Of a stretch of DNA of 64,000 nt, positions 1 to 14,640 are shown piece after piece. Every line of letters begins with the position of its first letter. Positions within the stretch are counted from its first letter, which is position 1. Under the pieces are notes generated by a model. That model saw only the letters and a list, made by a program, of their open reading frames with translations, searched no databases and was not told the origin of the DNA. Origin of the DNA: Sinotaia quadrata (lineage: Eukaryota > Mollusca > Gastropoda > Architaenioglossa > Viviparidae); assembly GCA_028829895.1 (NCBI GenBank), contig CM054177.1:77815163-77879162 (forward strand), given 5' to 3'. Position numbers and translations under genes: made by a program.

Positions 1-3000
1 CATATTAGAACAAGTGATCAATGGTTGGTCTCAAAACAGGCCAAAATAATAACACATTGTTTTATAAACACCAATGGTTGGTCTCAAAACAGGCCAAAAT
101 AATAAAACATTGTTTAAAAACATAGTATGATGTAACTTCTAAAAAAAAAATCCTTATGTCACATTTCACATCATGTTTTTCTCATCTCCTTGCACAGAAA
201 CTTTATCAACAGCTCCAAAACTAAAAATATTAATTAGTGAAGTAATATATTACATTTTTTTTTTAAAGTCCTGCAAATTCACTTATGTAAAATTAAAAAG
301 AACTTCATAGATTACCGGAAGGTTTATATAGTTGTTGATAAAATTCTTATGACCTAACTTTCAGTAATATATTAAAGAATTTTAAAGGATATACAGTTAC
401 ATATCTAATCTGGCTATTCTGCACTTTGCCAGTATTAATAAAACTCACTAAAGTATCTACTAACATAATACTATTTTAAAGATTTTTTTATATTCTCTCA
501 AGAAACAAAAATTCATATATTAAAAAAAAATGTAAAGTTAATTTCACACACATTGCACAAGATTCAAAAACACTCACAAAAATATTACTTGAGCAGTACT
601 TTTATAAATACTTTTAATTCATTTGTCATATAGGAGTAAGAATCGTGAATGAGAACTAATGCTATTAATAACTTTCAATAAAATTAAAAAAATGTTAGTA
701 AGTATCAGTGATGATTGTATTACACTTAACTCTTATAGACTCTTACTTGAGCATGCTGCATGCACTCTAAAGCAGGAATTCAGTGCCACTTATTTATAGT
801 TATTTCTCATGCAGTGGTACATCCGGAACCTTATTCTTCTGTGACTCTTGCTAAGATTCATCTGCTTTATTACTTGCTGTCTTTTGTTGCAGAATCTTTT
901 CAGTATTTGTCAAAGAAATTTTTACTCAGTGACCATACTTTTTGAGCTGTTTTCCTCTACTTAAAACAGATCTTAAGCCTAAAGTTCTATTCAAAATACT
1001 CAAATTTCTTTATGTTGAATATATGTATGCTCTTGTGAATTCTCTGTACCACATTGACATCATGGAGAACTCACTAGGTACATGTACTTAGTAATTCAGA
1101 AGTTGATAGAAGCTCTCTGTGAAACATTTTCTTCATTGTTGTTTTATTTTTGATACTGTCAGTTAATATTTAACCGTTTAATTTCCTTTGACTTGCCTAT
1201 CTCACACAGCTTTACTACATCTACAGACTCACAAGAAGCATAACAGTACAACAATCTATTGATTTGTTCACTGTTTTTTTTTGTGTGTGTGTTAAAAGTT
1301 CACAAAAGTGATTGAAAGAAGCCATCATCTTTTATTTCTCAGAACAAAAATTCTCAAAAGAATTGAATTTTGGGAACTTCACACTGGTGTTCCACCAGTG
1401 ATATAAAGTAGTCATTAGCTGGTCTTCATAATTCCCATTTTGCAGAATAATTTTAGCACTGTTCTCAGAAAGCTTAGTTATTATTTATCATTGATGTGAT
1501 GTTAAGAAAGAAACTCTTTTCATTGCTGTTTCTTAGAGCTTCACAATGTGAAAATCATTTGAAAATCAGTGTTAAATCATAAACATGTATAAAAATGCAC
1601 ACAAATATGTATGCGCATGTATGCATGATTGTGTTTATACTATTTTTATTAACGTTTTTAATAGAAAATATGAGGGGAAGTTGTCAGGTCAGGTATGTTA
1701 TGAAGCTTTTGAAAAATATGCATGTTTGTAAATATAACAGTAGAGGTATCTGTATAAAGTTAAAATATACCTCATTAGTTATGACATTGATTCATGGTCC
1801 AGGAAGTACACTGAAATTTTTGGGTGACATGGTGACAGTTAAAATATAACACAGTATAGAAGTATATTAGATATGTTTCTTTCTTTTTCTAAACTGCTAA
1901 GTGGCAGATAGGTTTTTATTATTTGATTTTTATTCTGTAATGTTATATAATACAATATAAGTTTATGGCATATAATAGATGCTGTTTATTCTGATTTGAC
2001 TCATTGATACAACTTTTCACTTAACAATGTTTTATTGTACTGAAAAAATAATAAGGTGAGTTGTTTCTTTATAGTTGTAGATGTTTCAGAATGTATTGTC
2101 ATAGATTAGAATTTTGTGCTGAAATAAATAGCGGGTTGGTTTCTGTTAAAATATTTTGGTTTAAGTATTAAGCCGTACTTTGAAGATATGAATAAACATA
2201 GTGTTCAGATCTCTTCTTATAAACTGCTTCTTTGTTTCTGCTAAATTTTGAACAGCTTTTACAGGGTTGATAAATTACTGCACCCATTTTTGTTGTAATA
2301 GCATCACCAAGCTGGTTGATTTCAGGTATTGTAATTAATATTAATTGACTAAGAAAAACATTTTATTCCTTGTATGCTACTGCACTAAGATTATTGTGTA
2401 TACTTCAGTGTGCAACAGAGTAATATTTATCAGCTTGTCGTTGGAACAGGTAGAACAGAAGTACTTGTTCTAGCTGGAAATTTAAGCTTTGGGTTAACAT
2501 GATTTGTGTGTGTCTGATTTTTATTCTACATGTCCTGGACAGTTGTGCTTGTAAAACCTTGTCCATAGACTATTGACTTGTACAAATATTCCACTTCATT
2601 GCTTTCATTTCAAAGCACTGTCTGTATTGTGTCTACATAATACGTTATAAATTGCTAGCTTAAAAACGTCCACTCTACTCTGTTCAAAAATTATTTCCAT
2701 AAATAACGAATAATTGTACACATCTTGGTAAGATATCTAAAGCTGTTTTTACTAGAATCTACTTTACGGCATTAGCATTCATAATTGGAAAGCTCTTTAT
2801 TTTATTCATACTCCAACTTAGATTACTTATATTGAAATTATTCAGTCATTGTAGAGCTTTAAGAATATTTTGGATAAAAACATAAGTTTATAGTATTTTG
2901 CTTAATTAAAAGGTAGATTTATTTCTTTTAAACTATAGTGCTAAATGGTGTTATTATAAACTTTAATTTTGAATGAAAATTGTTGATAATTTTCTAATTA

Positions 3001-3845
3001 ATTAAAAAGTATAATGGCTTGTGTTAAACTGTAATGGATGAAGTATTTAATAATTTAATCAATTTTCTTATTGTTAAATAGTGATTGGTAGGTAGTTTTC
3101 TTTTCTCTGTTTACATGTAATTTATTTAGAACAGTTATAAATTGTTCACAAACATTATGAGAGTGAGATTTAGGTATTTTAAGGGCTTAAGACAACAAGA
3201 ATAAAAATAGCTCCTATTTTTAAATATATGCAGAAAGTTAATTATTGCTAGGAAACTAGTTCAGTGCAATTATATTAATGTTTGATTTTACATTGATAGC
3301 TGTGTATACTGAAATCTGTTCATGGGTATATAGTTAAAATATTCTATTTTGTCCTGTAGTAAGGGTTTGTTTAAGAATAAAATGACAGATGGTAAAGAAA
3401 CTAATTATAAAATTTATTAGCAGGATATCCTGTAAAAAATTATTATTCTCAACAATCTTACACTAGCAAAATTAATTTATCCTCAGCAATTTATATATGA
3501 AATTTTTTTAATTTTATAAAAATACAGAATACAAAAGAATTTATGGTTCTAATCTGTGATTTTAGAACCTAATATTTATAATTGTACAAGGGAGGGAATA
3601 CAATTATTTCTACATCTGAATTAAACTTTTAATAAAAATCTGCTTCAATCATTGTTTAAAAAAAAGAATGTATAAGTAAATGGGAACCCCTAGTTACCTC
3701 TCGCAGAACCCTGGTTGAGAAACCCTGATTTAGATGTATAATTTTTGTTAATCCATAATGAATACAGAACAGTCACTCTTATCCCTACTGATCAGAGTGT
3801 TTAAAATGAAATACTAATTTATTTCTGCTAAATTATATATATCAT
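1..3845. other. Non-coding AT-rich DNA; a two-copy 53-bp repeat at 19-117
   Basis: At 19-117 a 53-bp unit beginning CAATGGTTGGTCTC is present twice in tandem. From 118 to 3845 there are only short open frames with no protein-like composition, scattered (A)n and (T)n runs, and no recognisable gene, tRNA or transposon. Confidence 0.6.
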
Positions 3846-6800
3846 ATGGAGAGAGAGAGACAGCAAGAGAGACAGGCAGACAGATAGGGCAGAGAGAGAA
3901 ACACTTCAGAGAGTATTTTATATTAATGTGATATTTGTTGAACTGAATATTCTGTTACAAACTATAAATTACTCAAGGAGATTTTTTTTACACATTGAAG
4001 AAATTCAGAAATACAGAATTCTTTGCAAAAAGAGGGAATTTTTATTCTTTTTCTGTATGGAAAATCTGCCAAAATTAAACATTATTAATAATGGTAATAA
4101 CCTACCATTCTCTCTTTTCTGGGGGGGGGGGAGTATCAGGCCCTAATTAGTGACATGAAGCATCATAAAGCAGGCACTGCTTAATATTTTGAGAATATTA
4201 ATGGTTTTATTGTCTACTTTGAGACAGAAATGCATATAATCTTCTAGAGAAAATGAATCACACTACCCATACAAACTAAACATATGCATTAAGTATTTTT
4301 TCATGATCTGTTCACTTTCTTCCTTACCTTCTCCCACAAACATGTGAACTTGTGCACATATGCATGCACCACCATCTAAATATGTGCGCGCATGCACACA
4401 CACACACACACACACACAAAATAACTCCTCACCAAGACACACTTCTTCATATCATATATTTCATTTGTTGAAGATTAGTTATGACACCTTCATTATTAAA
4501 AGAGAAAGAAGACATTTTATTCTTAATTAAAAGAACATGCTTCTCTGAATAGAAAGAAATCCCAGTGTTTAGTTTTAGCAACTTTAACCCCCTATATCAA
4601 ATTGGAAGTATGTGATTAATCTCATTTCTGTCCTCCCACTACACCCATTGCCTCACTTATACATACACATCATGAACATACAATATGATGCAGTTTTTAC
4701 CACATTACTTACCTCTTCAGATCACAGAGGTCATATGGTTGAAGAAAAGGGAGTGATATGCTGCTGTCAGAAGTAAAATGTTAAAAAAAATAGGAAGTAG
4801 AAAAAATGGAGATGAGTGGGGGGGGGGGGGGAAAGAAAGGGGAGGGAAACAGATATGGAAAAATGCAGAAATTGGATGAGAAGAATACATTTTGTATAAA
4901 AAAAAACTTGACATATCTTAGACAAGAGAGGGAATCCCTTTCTCTTATTCTGGTGTCTACACCATTTTCTCAGTAGTATATAATTTCTGTGTACGGGAGA
5001 ATTTGATCATGCATGCTGGAGAAAAAAGTGGAAAGTCAAAAATATCATTCTAAAATGTTCTATTTGGGGAGGGGAAGATATATATATATATAGTATCCAT
5101 CCATGTGTACATACTACATGTATATGTGTTGTTTTTATTAATGCATGCATCATCATCTTGTCAACAGTCACAACCTCTTTACATGCAGTACTGATGATAC
5201 TAATATTGACAAAGTATGGATTGACTTTATTGTTTATGTTGAGATATTTAACAGATTGCACCAATATACTAGATAAAGCACATTATTCAGTTCATATAAT
5301 TTTTTTTCTTGTTTCTATTTTGTTAAACCTATTAATTTTTTCATATAGAGTATATGATATATTATCAACTAAATATATATATTAAATTCTGAGGTAAATG
5401 CATTTAATTATATTTACTGATTTTGAAATAAGTTGTTTCTCTAATTATATATTTATTAATTTATATAATATGTTACTCTGTTTTTAACTCATCCACAAAA
5501 TATAATTATTAATTATTTTTAAATTACATTTTGCAATTTTGAAAATTCCTTCAAAATATCTGCTTATATTAAAACTATTCACATCAGCTATGTTAATTTA
5601 GATGATACATATCTGAATAATTTAAAATTGAGTGCATTAGTTATATCAGTATTTTGATGCAATACTTCAAATAGAAGTTTTGGTAAATCTTTGGTGATCA
5701 AAAAATCAAGCTCATTTTAATGATTGCACAAAACTACTTCATGTTAGCAGAATACATTTTTGCCAGAGTATGTGCTATTATCTGTCAAAGTATCTTGTGG
5801 AAATAAGCCATAGTAAGACAGTAGATTGATATACAGTTGTTATTTTGGATTTTTCTTACACTGCTAAATGCTACAAATACATTTGTTTATAGTCATTTTC
5901 ATTTTCATCAACTGTTATACACCATCCATGATGTTCAATCATAAATCTAATAATTTTAAAATCAAATATCGACTGTTCTTAATTTCATTTGCACATTAGT
6001 GAACTGTGGTAGGTAATTTTAGTGTATGTGTAAATATTGCAGATGAAAGTGTATGCCTGCGCATTTTATATAGGTGCATATTGGATGTAGTAGTTTAAGT
6101 ATTGAGAACAAACTTGCTCTAGGTAAGTCTTACAGGCTGAAATCAATCAGATAGACTGTTGTCACCAACAGGTTGAATGTATACTGATGTGAATCGCAAT
6201 TCAGTTTCTAAATTAAATATGATTGTCAAAAGTTAATGTTTTTATAATTTCCAATTTTATCTTGAATTTTCTGATCAATTGCTATGGTGTCTGGATATCT
6301 TTCTGAGTTTGTATAGAATTGATTTAATGAATAGCTTATGTAGTGTATTATTTACCAGGATGAATTTGATTTTGATAGTCCAGTGGTGAAATGAAATGAA
6401 ACCTCTGCATTGAAGTATATGTTGAACCATGTGACTTGATTTGCCTACTATTGTGATATTCTGCTTTTTGGTTGTCAGTTAAAGATAATTAAAACTGCAG
6501 CTCTAAAAGTTGTACAGATATATAAAGAAATAAATTGTCACCTGAGCAACACTTAGTTACTAAGTGATATACAGTTGAGTGCTAATAAATTATGTTTATA
6601 AAGCAATGGAGTGAGAACTTAATTGTCATGCTTTTAGGAATATATTACCTGATTGCATAACATAGACATAACTAGTGAGTTAAATATAGATTAAAGAAAT
6701 AAATATATGTAACCAGATTTATGTAATAGAGTATAATTAAAGAAAATAAAACTAAATACATGCAAGCATAATAATAAATATGCACATATTATTTATATTT
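3846..6800. other. Non-coding DNA with microsatellites and G-runs
   Basis: Contains a GA-rich tract (3848-3900), a G11 run (4121-4131), a CA tract (about 4395-4418), a G-run of about 14 (4818-4831) and (TA)n at about 5080-5092. The remainder to 6800 is AT-rich with no recognised feature. Confidence 0.6.
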
Positions 6801-6845
6801 ACCTCTTTATTAGAATTATATATACATATAATTCTAATAAAGTGG
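6801..6845. repeat. Short palindrome with 4-base centre
   Basis: CTTTATTAGAATTATAT and its exact reverse complement flank a 4-base ATAC centre. The arms extend three more pairs outward (ACC/GGT) past one T-T mismatch. It is very AT-rich and likely cruciform-prone. It is not visibly part of a larger element. Confidence 0.75.
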
Positions 6846-6900
6846 TAAAAGTTTTTAACAAAAATAATATGCAGTTATAAATTGCAATAACAAATGTTAC

Positions 6901-7011
6901 TGAAATACTTAAATTGGTGGACCTAGGTTACATAAGTCATGGTTAGGTGTACCTTAAGGGGCTATTCAGCACTGAAATACTTAAATTGGTGGACATAAGT
7001 CATGGTCAGAT
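6901..7011. repeat. Two-copy 72-bp direct repeat
   Basis: The unit starts TGAAATACTTAAATTGGTGG at 6901 and again at 6973. The second copy carries a small deletion (CTAGGTTA missing) and diverges toward its end. Confidence 0.75.
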
Positions 7012-7348
7012 TTAGTGGGGCCATTCATCTTGGAAGTACCTTGTTAAAATATTAACATCAGGTTTTGTGTATGAATTGCATAATGTAGAACAATCTAAAT
7101 ACATTTCTTTGATGAGGAACTTGTGATGAGGTTGTACTTTCTTGATGCCTGAAGATCATTGTATTTGAAAAATATCCTAATTGTCTAAGAGTACATATTT
7201 TTTAATGATTTTTTTTTCTATTCTGTATATGCAAAGGATTAATACAAAAACTAACCAGAAAAAATTAACTCTTCTAAAATTGGTAGTACTAGAATGTGTA
7301 ACTCATGAAGGTATCATTTTCAAATTTTTTATTCCTATTTCCAATATT

Positions 7349-7762
7349 TTTGTATGGTTTAATTTTGGTAAAAGATCATTTTCCAGTGTGTTTGTTTGGT
7401 TTAATTTTGTAAAAGAATAATTTTCTGGTGTGTTTGTATGGTTTAATTTTCTTAACTGATGGCTCATTTCTCAATCTTATCAGGGACTGCATGACTCACT
7501 TGAGTTGGTAGTACAGCATACTCAGCATATTGCACCTGTAATCCAGTTTGTTCTAGTTCACTGCTTTAAATTTAGACTTGTCTTTTAATTTCTAGTTCAC
7601 TATGTTCAGTTTAGACTTGCTTTTAAATTTCTAATTCATTGTTTTAAGTTTAGACTTGCTTTTTTAATGTCAAGGTCACTGTTTTAAGTTTAGACTTGCT
7701 TTTTTAATGTCTAGTTAGACTTGCAAAAATAGTTCTAAGTTTAGACTTGCCTTTTAATTAAA
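7349..7762. repeat. Two adjacent minisatellites, ~42 bp and ~52 bp units
   Basis: At 7349-7451 a unit with TGTWTGGTTTAATTTT recurs about every 42 bases (2.5 copies). At 7549-7762 a unit with AAGTTTAGACTTGCTTTT and CTAGTTCACT recurs roughly every 52 bases (4-5 decayed copies). Confidence 0.7.
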
Positions 7763-9070
7763 GTGAGAGATTTATTTTAGTTTGTACAACGCCAGATGGT
7801 AATCAATAAAATGTTGTTAGGTCTTGACACCTCTTAGCATTTCATTAAAAAGAGAAGTATTAATCGGCCTGAAATACTATTAGGGACTGATGAAATACTT
7901 GGTGGGATTCTGTGACCGATGCATCATTATGTGTAGTTGTAGACTTAACAAGTCACATCAAAAACTCTTATAGTACCTCCATATTTAGAACTAGCAGTCG
8001 TGTGAAATTTGTTTCCAAAGAAGATCGTGTTGTACTTCATATCTTGTTGACATGAATTATATCGAATGGAGACACTTCTTCCATTTATTTATTTTTAATG
8101 GCAAGCAGTAAATTCATTTCTTTTTAAATTGATTTTTTAAAATTAAGGTAAGTAGTAAATTGTATGTTATTATTTGTTTAAAAAATCGATATGGAGCTAC
8201 ATAGATTTTGCATTGTTGCATTCCTTAACACTATGACGACATCCCTCACTCTAATACGAAAGAATCTCATCAAACAAAAGAACACAGTGTTCCATGGAAT
8301 TATGTGTACTCGGGCATTTTAGTCTGTAGCCGTTGCATTCGGGAATGGTATAAGCCTTTGCATTATACAACACAACAATTGATTCAAAGTGCAGAGCATA
8401 TAGAACAAATTATTTAGGACACGCAGTGAAATGGTTCACATTCTTGAGAACATTGAGCAGGGCTTGTTTCTGTTGTGTGTACACGCGATCAGTCGCCGCC
8501 TGTTTTTTTTTTTTCTTTTTTCCCCTATTCCTAACGTCGTGTCCAGAGGACTTTGCATTTTCCCCACAGTTAGGAACTTAACGGACTGACAGCAGGCCAG
8601 TTGTTTACTGCCATCAACTGGCCTTGCAAAGATACCGCATATTTATCCAGTGCACTCCATTCTGCTACCACTGAGCGCGTTGTAGACAAATATATCTTTA
8701 AAATAATCCTGTTAAAAAAAAAAATATGGATGCGTATTAGAATTTATTCCGTTGGGTTGGGGGTGGGGGCACAAAAAGAAAACCATTTAAAGCCACTGAG
8801 CTTCTAACTCTAAAGTTATGCAGAGTCTATTCACCCTGCATTAATTTGCCTTATCCAAAGATCACACATTTTAATCTCTAAGCGTCTCAGTGAACTTACG
8901 ATAGAGTAACAACTGGTGCTAGCAGCTGCTTAAAACACACACACACACACGCACGCACACACACACACGCGCATGCACGCACCGCTCACTATCTTTACCA
9001 GTCTTTCTAAATTTGGACATACAGCTTTAGTGTGTCAAAGTATCATGCGCAAGATTAATAATTTTAAGCC
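7763..9070. other. Non-coding DNA; mixed CA/CG tract at 8936-8982
   Basis: No gene recognised. The alternating purine-pyrimidine tract (CA)n with CG interruptions at 8936-8982 could adopt Z-DNA. A T-rich run lies at 8502-8520. Otherwise featureless. Confidence 0.55.
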
Positions 9071-9775
9071 GTTCTGTGTATGGAAGCACAGTACTGCTTC
9101 TCATGCAAAGCTTTTTCTCCAGTACTTATACCGCTTTTCGTGTAATACCTTTACACATAGTACTACTTTGTCATACCACTTCTCCTGTAATAACTTCATT
9201 AAAAGTGAAGTACTGCTTAGCAGTTTACTACGTCCATGGTATATCGTCACAGAAAGTACAGTAATACTGAGCAGCTTAAGAGTCTTATTAAAAATACATC
9301 AATAGTGAGAATAGTACTGCCTCCTCTGTACATCAACTAGTTTCACAAAAAAAAATATACAAGCACTGCTTCTTGTGTAATTGTACTAGTCTCACTAAAA
9401 CTATACAAGCACTGATTCTCACGTAATTGTACAGTCTTACTAAAACTATACAAGCATTACTTCCTGTGTAATTGTACTAATGAAATTATACGAGCACTAC
9501 TCATGTGTGTACAAGTCTCACTAAAACTATACACTAACACTTATTCCAGTTTAACTGTACTAGTCTCACTAAAAATATACCAGCAATGTTTCCTGTGTAA
9601 TTATACTTGTCTCACTTAAAAGAAAAAAAGAAACAGTGCTCCTTTTCGTATAACACTTTAGCAAATGTACCATAGTAAGCCTAGTACTTCTTCCAGAGCA
9701 GTAGAGAGCCTAGTATGGCTACCAGAGCGGTAGAGAGCCTAGTATGGCTACCAGAGCGGTAGAGAGCCTAGTATT
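9071..9775. repeat. Decayed ~45-bp minisatellite followed by a 29-bp minisatellite
   Basis: From 9071 to 9620, copies with CAAGCACTGCTTC, TGTAATTGTACTAGTCTCAC and TAAAACTATAC recur every 40-50 bases, increasingly diverged to the left. At 9672-9775 a sharp 29-bp unit (GCCTAGTATGGCTACCAGAG...) is present about 3.5 times. Confidence 0.75.
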
Positions 9776-10329
9776 GTTTTCCTGCAGGAATAAGTGTAGT
9801 ATTGCATCCACTGCAATAGTTTTTATTTTAAAAAAAAACATTCTTTATTTTTTTCAGAACAAAGAAGAAAAGTAGAAAGGGCCTTTGATGAGTTATTGTG
9901 CATTGGTTTGCTGCTTCCTAAGCAAAATTGAATCTTTGTGTTCGAATGTCGTACTTTTAAATTTTCAATGTTTAGGAAATATACATCATTAAAGACAGTA
10001 AAGAAACCGGTAATAGCACTTGCAGGTCATTTACTGTTATTTTGGCACGTTTTCTTTTAGACATATTCAGTTGGAAAATTGGGACCACCACATCTCTCTG
10101 ACTTTTATTTCCCTGTATATGCCGAATGTTCTGGCAACGCGTTTTATAGAATAAAAAAAGTAATATCGATGTTTGTTACTTTCATTGGGATAATATTCCT
10201 GTGTACACGTTTTTATATATTTTCGTGTGCTGTGGTCGAAGTTGAATTAAATTAATTCAAGTGTCATAGTTTTCATTAGGAGCCATTGGTTATCGTTTTC
10301 TTATACGATCTGTTGTGTACTTTGTGTTT

Positions 10330-10945
10330 CTAAAGCTGGACGGTTTCGTCCCAGCCAGAATTAGATTTTGTTCCATCTAGAACTAAAAGGTTTTCTCCTA
10401 AATAGAACTAGAAGAGTTTGTCTCAACTCGAAAGAGGTTTTGTCCCAACTAGAAGTAGAAGATTTTGTTCCAACTCGAACTAAAAGATTTTGTACCGACT
10501 AAAATTAGAAGATCCCCTCCTCCAATTAAGACTTTTGTCCTAACTAGAACTAGAAGATTTTGTCTCATCTAGAACTAGAAAATTGTGTCTCAACTAACTA
10601 GAAGATTTTGTCTCAACAAGAATTAAAACGTTTTGTCCCAGCAAGAACTAGAAGATTTCCCCCATCTAAAACTAGAAAACATTGTCCCAAGTAGAACTAG
10701 AAGGTTTTGTCTCAAGGAGAACTAGAAGATTTTGTCCCAACTAGAAATAGAAAGCTTTGTCTAAATAAGAATTAGAGGATTTTGTCTCAACTAGAAATAG
10801 AAGGTTTTGTCCCAAGTAGAACTAAAAAAATTATGTTTTAACTCGAACTAGAAGATTTTGTCCCAACAGAACTAGAAGATGTTGTCCCCATCTAGAACTA
10901 GAAGATTTTTTTTCTAACTAGAACTAGAAGATTTTGTCGATAGAA
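10330..10945. repeat. ~25-bp minisatellite, ~600 bp array
   Basis: The repeating core is AACTAGAACTAGAAGATTTT with GTCYCAACT linkers, about 24-30 bases per unit and more than 20 diverged copies. Units vary in length by small indels, so no long frame survives. Confidence 0.85.
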
Positions 10946-12224
10946 TTGACTTCTGGAAGTAGGGTGCCATTGCTGAATGAATCCAGAGTAGTTTATGTCA
11001 TATAATTTGATGTGTCTTGTTTAACTGCATGTACACCCAGGATCATGTGGTACTAACAGAAAATCTCAATCAATCCGACGCATTTGATTGAGTATTTACT
11101 GCACCTGTTTTTTCTGACGCTATTTTCATCTGCACTTATTAGACCCCCATCCATATATCTTCATTTTCCTGCTTTCTTATTGTAAACCTCTCAACCTCCA
11201 CTCCATCTCATTTTCCTTCACCAGAGGGCAGAGATGGGCCATTATTATTGAATTTCTTTGGCTTTCTTGTTTACAATGTTCTTTAACAGCACATTTCCCT
11301 TTTGCTTACCCTATGTTGACTGGGTAATTTAAATGATGTAAAAGCAAGCAAATCTGCAATAGTCATGTGATGATGATGTACGGGTGAAACTTTTTATGTG
11401 AGATTTTTTTAGAACAAAATTATACTAATGATAGGACCCAAGACGGATGGTTCACTGATTAACACTAATTTAAAACTGAGGGCTGCTCGACCTCATTGGA
11501 AAATGAAATTGTTAGGTTTCAACAGCAGTGAAGAGTTGATATTTATTGTTGCTGATGTTGTCTTTCTCGCGAACTGTCAAGATATATTTTTAAGGCAGTG
11601 ATTTAAGTTAACTCTTTTTAATTTGAAGGAGTTTAGAATTTTACTTTTTCCAAGCAGTGAGCAGTATCAAAGGGAGCTAAAACCGGTCTGATGGTGGTAC
11701 TAGGGATGTAGGACAGCTTATAGAGAACAGAGTTGAAATGACTTTACGTCCTGCCGCCTATTTATTTCTGGATTTAGGTAAGCGGAAAAGAGCATCGTCA
11801 CGTACCAAATGATGACGATGATGATGATAATTATAATAATAGTGGTGATGGTAGTATATGTAACAGCATTTAACCTTGTAAAGCGCATATCAAATTTTTG
11901 AGCTCGTGAGAAATTGGGGACATTTTATTTTGTCACTGCTTTCGATATAGTTGTCTCCCCCTTCTCCCTCTCTGTCTATGCATGAAGTTGATGTTGTTGT
12001 TTTTTTAAACTGTAATTTTAAAATAAAAATTAAAGTATTTTATGTTGTCAGTTACCACCCACCCACCATCATTTCTTTAGACTTGTTATTACTATTTTAT
12101 AAATCTGTTGAATCATTCCCGAAGTGGTTTTATGTTATAATGGGGCCAAACTGATTAATTTCTTAGCTGATCACTATTGAAGCGGTAGTAGATTAAATTG
12201 ATTTTCATATTCCTAACAACCCTG
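10946..12224. other. Non-coding DNA with a short GAT-rich tract
   Basis: GATGATGACGATGATGATG at about 11810-11828 is a small trinucleotide tract. No gene, exon with convincing splice sites, or transposon was recognised. Confidence 0.5.
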
Positions 12225-12960
12225 AACTTTACTCCCTAAATACAAGAACTTCCTAGTAATTGTGTGCATTACTCTTTAACGGTAAGCCATGAATTTCTAA
12301 CGACAATATACTCTCCCTAGGAGAACTTTTGTCTCTAAAGCAACGGACACTTAACTCCCGAATAACAAGATCTTTCTCTTAGACGTGCAGTTTAACTTTT
12401 AGTGAGAGATCGTTAGTTTCAATTGGTCGTGATGCTTTACACTCCAACAAGGACTTCGTAATAACCTTGTGCTTTACTTTCCAACAAGACCTTAATTTCT
12501 AACGATCTTATGTTTAGTTTACAACAGTGCTCTAATTCGTAATGTCTACCAGCTTACCCATCAACAAACCTTAATTCTTAATGATCATTTGCTTAACTCT
12601 CCAACAACAATGCCTTAAGTCTTAATTATCAGTTGCCATACTCCCTAACAACAACACCTTAATTTCTAATGATCATTTGCTTGACTTGGCAGCATCCATT
12701 CCTTAATTCTTTGTGTTTATGTTCTTCCTAAAATTAGAATCTTCTTTTGTCATATTTATCTCTTATTTCCAAACATCAGGATCTTAATTCCTAATGGTCA
12801 TTTTTGCTTTACCATTTTACAAGAAAGCCTTAAATCATTACGATTGTCTGCTTTACTCCCTTTCAGCATTCGTTAATTCCTAGTAATCGTTTGCTTTACT
12901 TCACATCTAGAAAACCTTAATTCCTAAAGGCCGTTATCTGACCGTATGCTTTGTCATTAT
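12225..12960. repeat. Highly decayed ~55-bp minisatellite
   Basis: Phrases such as CCTTAATTCCTAATGATC, TTTGCTTAACTC and CCAACAACA recur roughly every 50-60 bases through the interval. The copies are poorly conserved, so the edges and unit size are approximate. Confidence 0.6.
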
Positions 12961-13904
12961 ACTTTAAAATTCATATACCACCTTTATACAACAAGACCGA
13001 TAATTACCTAGCTCGTACTTTGCCCTCCTCACCACCCCCGTTTATTCCTTTTTTGTTCTTCTTACTGTGTTGACTGATTTTGTGATTACGTTAATAGCAG
13101 GGAACCGTTAGTTTTCATTTAGATTATGTAGATCTCATCACAGTTGGTTTCTTGCTTGCAAATCCTAGCGCAGGGACCGGAATATTCCACTTCTCACCTG
13201 ATGGATGGTGGTTGGTTTATCTGAGCACTTACTTCTTCGGAAGTTGTATGGGAGCGACTGGCTCAAGTTGTCAGCTTGCGCAGATGGAACAAAACGAAAA
13301 GTAGTCCGCGAAATCTCTGCTTCGGCAAGGAACAAAAAGAAATAAACCAAGAAAACAAAAACAAACAAACAAAAAACCCTTCTTCCTGTTATCTCTTTTC
13401 CAGTCAGTTGAGCGCCCAAACCTTTTCGTTCCAAAGTCTTTCGGATTCTGGGAAACAGTCGTAGAAAATCACTAGATTGTGCGTTGATGCTGTACAACTT
13501 ACATAATATATTTCATTTTGCCACAAAAGAACGTGGCAGAGTTTTCACCTGTCATTCATATATATATATATAATATTTATGCTGCCTTTAGACGTTTGCA
13601 TATGCGCACAAATAACTGACAAATTTCAGAAACTATTCTAAATGATTTTATATATTAAGTTCTATTTACTTTGTACACTTCAAAGTAAGGTTTGTTTTGT
13701 CATGTTATTTAATTTGTATTCTGTATAATAAAGTTATTCTCCCTTTATCACTTTTTGCACGAGTCTGAAGGGGAATCTAGTTAAATCAAATATGGTACAC
13801 GATTATTGATCATCAGTTTAAGACAACAAAAAGTGTTGGTGCATTCTCCATCTGTATAATCACAGCACCATTGCCATTGAAATCACCAAAACGTAATATT
13901 TTCT
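12961..13904. other. Non-coding DNA between two minisatellites
   Basis: Holds a (TA)n run at 13557-13573 and a somewhat GC-richer patch at 13160-13480 with overlapping 62- and 110-codon frames on opposite strands. Neither shows a protein I recognise nor credible splice signals. Not called as a gene. Confidence 0.5.
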
Positions 13905-14640
13905 TCATAGAACGTTTGTTTGGTACTTGGTTCTTTAAAACCCAAACCCTTTTGCTCGCAGTACTTTTATCGGAATGTACTTGGGTTCTTCAGAACCCAA
14001 ACCATTTTGCTTACAGTACTTTAGTTGAAATGATACTAACATTTTACAGAACCCAAGACCTTTTGTTCGCAGTGCTGTTAATTGATACTTAACATTCTTC
14101 AAAACCTATGTTATTCGCAATGCTGTTGTTTGATCCTTACATTTGCATGATATAATCAAAACGTCAACCATTTTGTCGCGCAGTGATATTTTAAAACCCA
14201 AATAATTCTGTCGGCCTTGCTGCTGTTTGATACTTACATTCTTCAAAACCCAAACCATTTTGTTTGCAGTGCTGCTTGATACTTACATTCTACAAAGCCC
14301 GAACCATTTTGCTTTCAGCTCTGTTGTTTGATATTTACATTCTACAAAACCCGACCCATTTTCTTCTTAGTACTGTTGACTGATGCTTACGTTCTTCAGT
14401 TGAGTTTATCCCTCCTCCCCCCCCCCCCCGCCCAAACTACTTGTTCATGGTACTGTTAATTGATATTTTATTCTCAAAATGAGTTTAACCACAAACCATT
14501 TAGTCTGTTTTAGTGTTGCTTGATCCTGTGTTCTCCAGTTGAGCTCCAAACCATTTTGTTTTATCAGTGTTACTTTGATACTGTGTTCTCCACTTGAGCT
14601 CCAAACGGTTTTGTTCTAGCAGTGTTGCTTGATACTTGTC
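13905..14640. repeat. ~60-bp minisatellite, about 12 diverged copies
   Basis: Each unit carries ACATTCTTCAAAACCCAAACC, ATTTTG and GCAGTGCTGTT-like text followed by TGATACTTAC. The right end shifts to a variant with CTCCAGTTGAGCTCCAAACC. A C-run at about 14417-14428 lies inside it. Confidence 0.75.
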